A DNA stretch of 6,207 nucleotides, taken from NCBI GenBank assembly GCA_905235315.1, contig CAJOLG010000110.1, positions 1 to 6,207 of the forward strand, in the 5' to 3' direction. Positions 4,831 through 6,207 of the stretch are shown here, piece after piece; within the stretch, counting starts at the first letter, position 1, and each line of letters begins with the position of its first letter. The stretch is from an uncultured Solobacterium sp. Lineage in GTDB: Bacteria; Bacillota_I; Bacilli_A; Erysipelotrichales; Erysipelotrichaceae. Under the pieces are notes generated by a model. That model saw only the letters and a list, made by a program, of their open reading frames with translations, was not told the origin of the DNA and ran no database searches. The position numbers were made by a program, and so were the translations under genes.

Positions 4831-5943
4831 TCAGTTTACCGCGTCTCCAAGTTCCTTCATGAGATCCGGTATTGCGATCGACTGCGGACAGACTCCGGCA
4901 CAGGCGCCGCACTGAATGCACATATCCGGCGTGCCTTCCGAAGCGACTGCCTGAATCGTTTCCTTACGCGGCCTGTCTCCCGAGGTTTTCCATGCATTGT
5001 ATATCTTCAGGAATTCCGGGATGTTGATCTGCATCGGGCAGCCTTCCGTGCAGTAGCGGCATGCGGTGCACGGCACAACAATGCTGGCGCGGAACGTCTC
5101 CGCCGCTTTCTTCAGCACCGCCTGATCGGCATCACTCAGCACACTGTCATCACGGAAGGTGTTCAGGTTGTCATTCATCTGTTCCAGTGTATTCATCCCG
5201 CTGAGGATGACCTGGGTATTGGGAAGGCTTTTGACAAACCGCATCGCCCAGGAAGAAATACTCCAGTCCGGATGCGCTTCCTTCAGAATCGCTTCCGCTT
5301 CCGGGCTCAGACCGGAAAGACGTCCGCCTCGTACCGGCTCCATGACCATAACCGGAATATTCCGCTCCGTAAGAATCTCATACTCTTCTTTTGCGGTATT
5401 GAAATACCAGTCAAAGTAGTTCAGCTGGATCTGTGCGAAGTCCCAGTCGCGGTAAGACGCAAACCGGCGGAGCGTATCGGGTCCGGCATGGCTTGAAAAG
5501 CCAAGGTAGGAAATGCGTCCGAGCTCTTTCTGCTTCAGGAAATATTCAATACAGCCGCTGTTCAGATAGTCATCCGCATTGCCGTCCATGATGCAGTGCA
5601 GCAGATAGAAATCAATCCGGTCGGTCTGAAGCCGTTTCAGCTGCTCTTCAAACACCGCTTCGTAGTCCGGATTTGCGTGCAGGTTAAACTTGTCGGCGAT
5701 ATAGAAGGAATCGCGCGGATACTTCGTCATCGCCTCGCCCAGGCACCGTTCCGAATCCCCGGCATTATATACATACGCTGTATCAAAATAGTTGATTCCG
5801 TTGGTATAGGCGCTGTCAATAACAGCGTGCGCCTTCGGCCGGTCGATCGGGGAATTTCCGTTGTCCGGATCACTGAGAATGTAGCGCATATTTCCAAGAC
5901 CGAGCCTGGAAAGCGTAATGTCCTTATATGGTTTTCTGATCAT
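4831..5943 (-). CDS. Aldo/keto reductase with C-terminal 2x[4Fe-4S] ferredoxin module
   Basis: This 370-residue cytosolic oxidoreductase has an NAD(P)H-type aldo/keto reductase barrel (about 8-262) followed by a ferredoxin-like domain (about 285-365). The catalytic tetrad is visible: Asp54 and Tyr59 in DTAYVY, Lys85 in ADKFN, and His116 in YLLHC. Cofactor-site features include EPVRGGRLSGL (202-212) and the late SGMNTLEQMNDNL (248-260). The tail has two classical CxxCxxCxxxCP motifs, Cys292/295/298/302 and Cys342/345/348/352, expected to bind two [4Fe-4S] clusters. This architecture is common in anaerobic Firmicutes; the substrate and electron partner are unknown. The open frame extends eight codons to 5967, but AGGAGA lies inside that extension ten bases before the ATG at 5943, so I use the shorter start. 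It is followed by a 93-base gap before the lipoprotein start. Confidence 0.94.
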   Translation of the reverse strand: MIRKPYKDITLSRLGLGNMRYILSDPDNGNSPIDRPKAHAVIDSAYTNGINYFDTAYVYNAGDSERCLGEAMTKYPRDSFYIADKFNLHANPDYEAVFEEQLKRLQTDRIDFYLLHCIMDGNADDYLNSGCIEYFLKQKELGRISYLGFSSHAGPDTLRRFASYRDWDFAQIQLNYFDWYFNTAKEEYEILTERNIPVMVMEPVRGGRLSGLSPEAEAILKEAHPDWSISSWAMRFVKSLPNTQVILSGMNTLEQMNDNLNTFRDDSVLSDADQAVLKKAAETFRASIVVPCTACRYCTEGCPMQINIPEFLKIYNAWKTSGDRPRKETIQAVASEGTPDMCIQCGACAGVCPQSIAIPDLMKELGDAVN

Positions 5944-5953
5944 ACTGTTATGT

Positions 5954-5959
5954 TCTCCT
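5954..5959 (-). promoter_or_regulatory. Ribosome binding site deciding the aldo/keto reductase start
   Basis: AGGAGA on the minus strand ends ten bases before the ATG at 5943. It lies within the in-frame extension back to 5967, which argues against that longer start. The protein then begins MIRKPYKD, the usual lead-in to the first barrel strand. Confidence 0.75.
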
Positions 5960-5965
5960 GATTCC

Positions 5966-5994
5966 ATTCTACTTTAATACGGTTTTGGAACCAA
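5966..5994 (-). promoter_or_regulatory. Possible promoter of the aldo/keto reductase gene with overlapping dyad
   Basis: The minus strand shows TTGGTT (5989-5994), exactly 17 bases, then TAGAAT (5966-5971), a five-of-six match to the -10. Initiation would be near 5959, right at the ribosome binding site. The -35 sits inside the dyad TTTGG-AA-CCAAA (5984-5995), a place where a repressor could act. The -35 is weak, so this is tentative. Confidence 0.4.
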
Positions 5995-6123
5995 ACACAG
6001 TTTCTCTGTTGTTTTTCCTGCCCCCCGGGATACGGTTCGCCTCAAACGGGATTCTATAATTCGGATGACGAAAGCACAGAAAAAACGGTGCACACGGCAC
6101 CGCTTTTTGTATGAATGGTTTTG
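5968..6123. other. Intergenic region between the partial right-edge gene and the aldo/keto reductase
   Basis: This gap holds the promoter and dyad described at 5966-5995 and the hairpin terminator at 6080-6108. In between are a CCCCCCGGG run (6021-6029) and a TATAAT on the plus strand (6055-6060) without a matching -35. I see no small gene or RNA signature here. Confidence 0.6.
6080..6108 (-). terminator. Intrinsic terminator of the right-edge gene
   Basis: CGGTGC (6086-6091) pairs with GCACCG (6097-6102) around a five-base loop. On the minus strand the hairpin is followed by six T residues (complement of 6080-6085), and it lies about 16 bases after the stop codon of the partial gene at 6124. 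On the plus strand it is followed by CTTTTT, so it could work in both directions. It separates that gene from the aldo/keto reductase. Confidence 0.8.
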
Positions 6124-6207
6124 TCAGTTCTTCACCGATTCCGAAGGGAACCGTTTTGCGAGAAATGCGTCAAGCACTTCCGCCATCTCCGGTGTAATCC
6201 GCTTCCG
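6124..6207 (-). CDS. C-terminal end of an unidentified gene (partial)
   Basis: The minus strand is open from the window edge for 27 codons to a TGA at 6124-6126, reading RKRITPEMAEVLDAFL and then AKRFPSESVKN. The residues look like a helix followed by a basic tail, which suits the end of a soluble protein. The stop is followed within about 16 bases by a good terminator hairpin, which supports this being a real coding end. The fragment is too short for me to name a family. The 5' part lies outside the window. Confidence 0.65.
   Translation of the reverse strand, partial: RKRITPEMAEVLDAFLAKRFPSESVKN

Noticed and set aside
6055..6060. A plus-strand TATAAT that could drive a short RNA ending at the 6080-6108 hairpin
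   Set aside because: No -35 or extended -10 accompanies it, and the product would be only about 40 bases; the hairpin is better explained as the terminator of the minus-strand gene.

Overview
The window looks like ordinary chromosomal DNA of a Firmicutes (Bacillota) bacterium of roughly even base composition. The grounds are strong GGAGG-type ribosome binding sites, TATAAT-type promoters, a DarA/PstA cyclic-di-AMP receptor, a DUF951 protein beside ychF, and an aldo/keto reductase carrying two [4Fe-4S] motifs, which is typical of anaerobes. An anaerobic gut- or oral-type Clostridia or Erysipelotrichia member is my best guess; the sequence does not fix the genus. I see no phage, transposon, CRISPR, rRNA or tRNA features.

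Layout. From about 2247 down to 10 on the minus strand lies a compact cluster, in transcription order: dtd (D-aminoacyl-tRNA deacylase), a 70-residue DUF951 protein whose ATG overlaps the dtd stop, ychF (ribosome-associated ATPase) and darA (c-di-AMP-binding PII-like protein). The first three look like one translation-quality operon. darA follows after an 80-base gap that contains a possible promoter of its own. A 172-base divergent intergenic region separates dtd from an AI-2E/PerM-family membrane protein on the plus strand (2420-3523), which ends at a strong hairpin terminator (about 3577-3624) shared with the convergent gene beyond it.

From 3634 to the right edge everything is on the minus strand again: a secreted lipoprotein with an alpha/beta-hydrolase (DUF3089-type) domain (3634-4737), an aldo/keto reductase fused to a two-cluster ferredoxin module (4831-5943), a hairpin terminator (about 6080-6108), and the last 27 codons of an unidentified gene (6124-6207). 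Each of the two complete genes appears to have its own promoter, so they are probably separate transcription units.

Most start codons are settled by good Shine-Dalgarno sequences: ychF starts at 1514 and the aldo/keto reductase at 5943, both shorter than their longest open frames. The exception is dtd, where a perfect extended -10 box sits so close to the ATG that the transcript may be leaderless. That, the dtd-DUF951-ychF-darA linkage and the variant nucleophile elbow in the lipoprotein are the most interesting points. I found no convincing undescribed system in this window.
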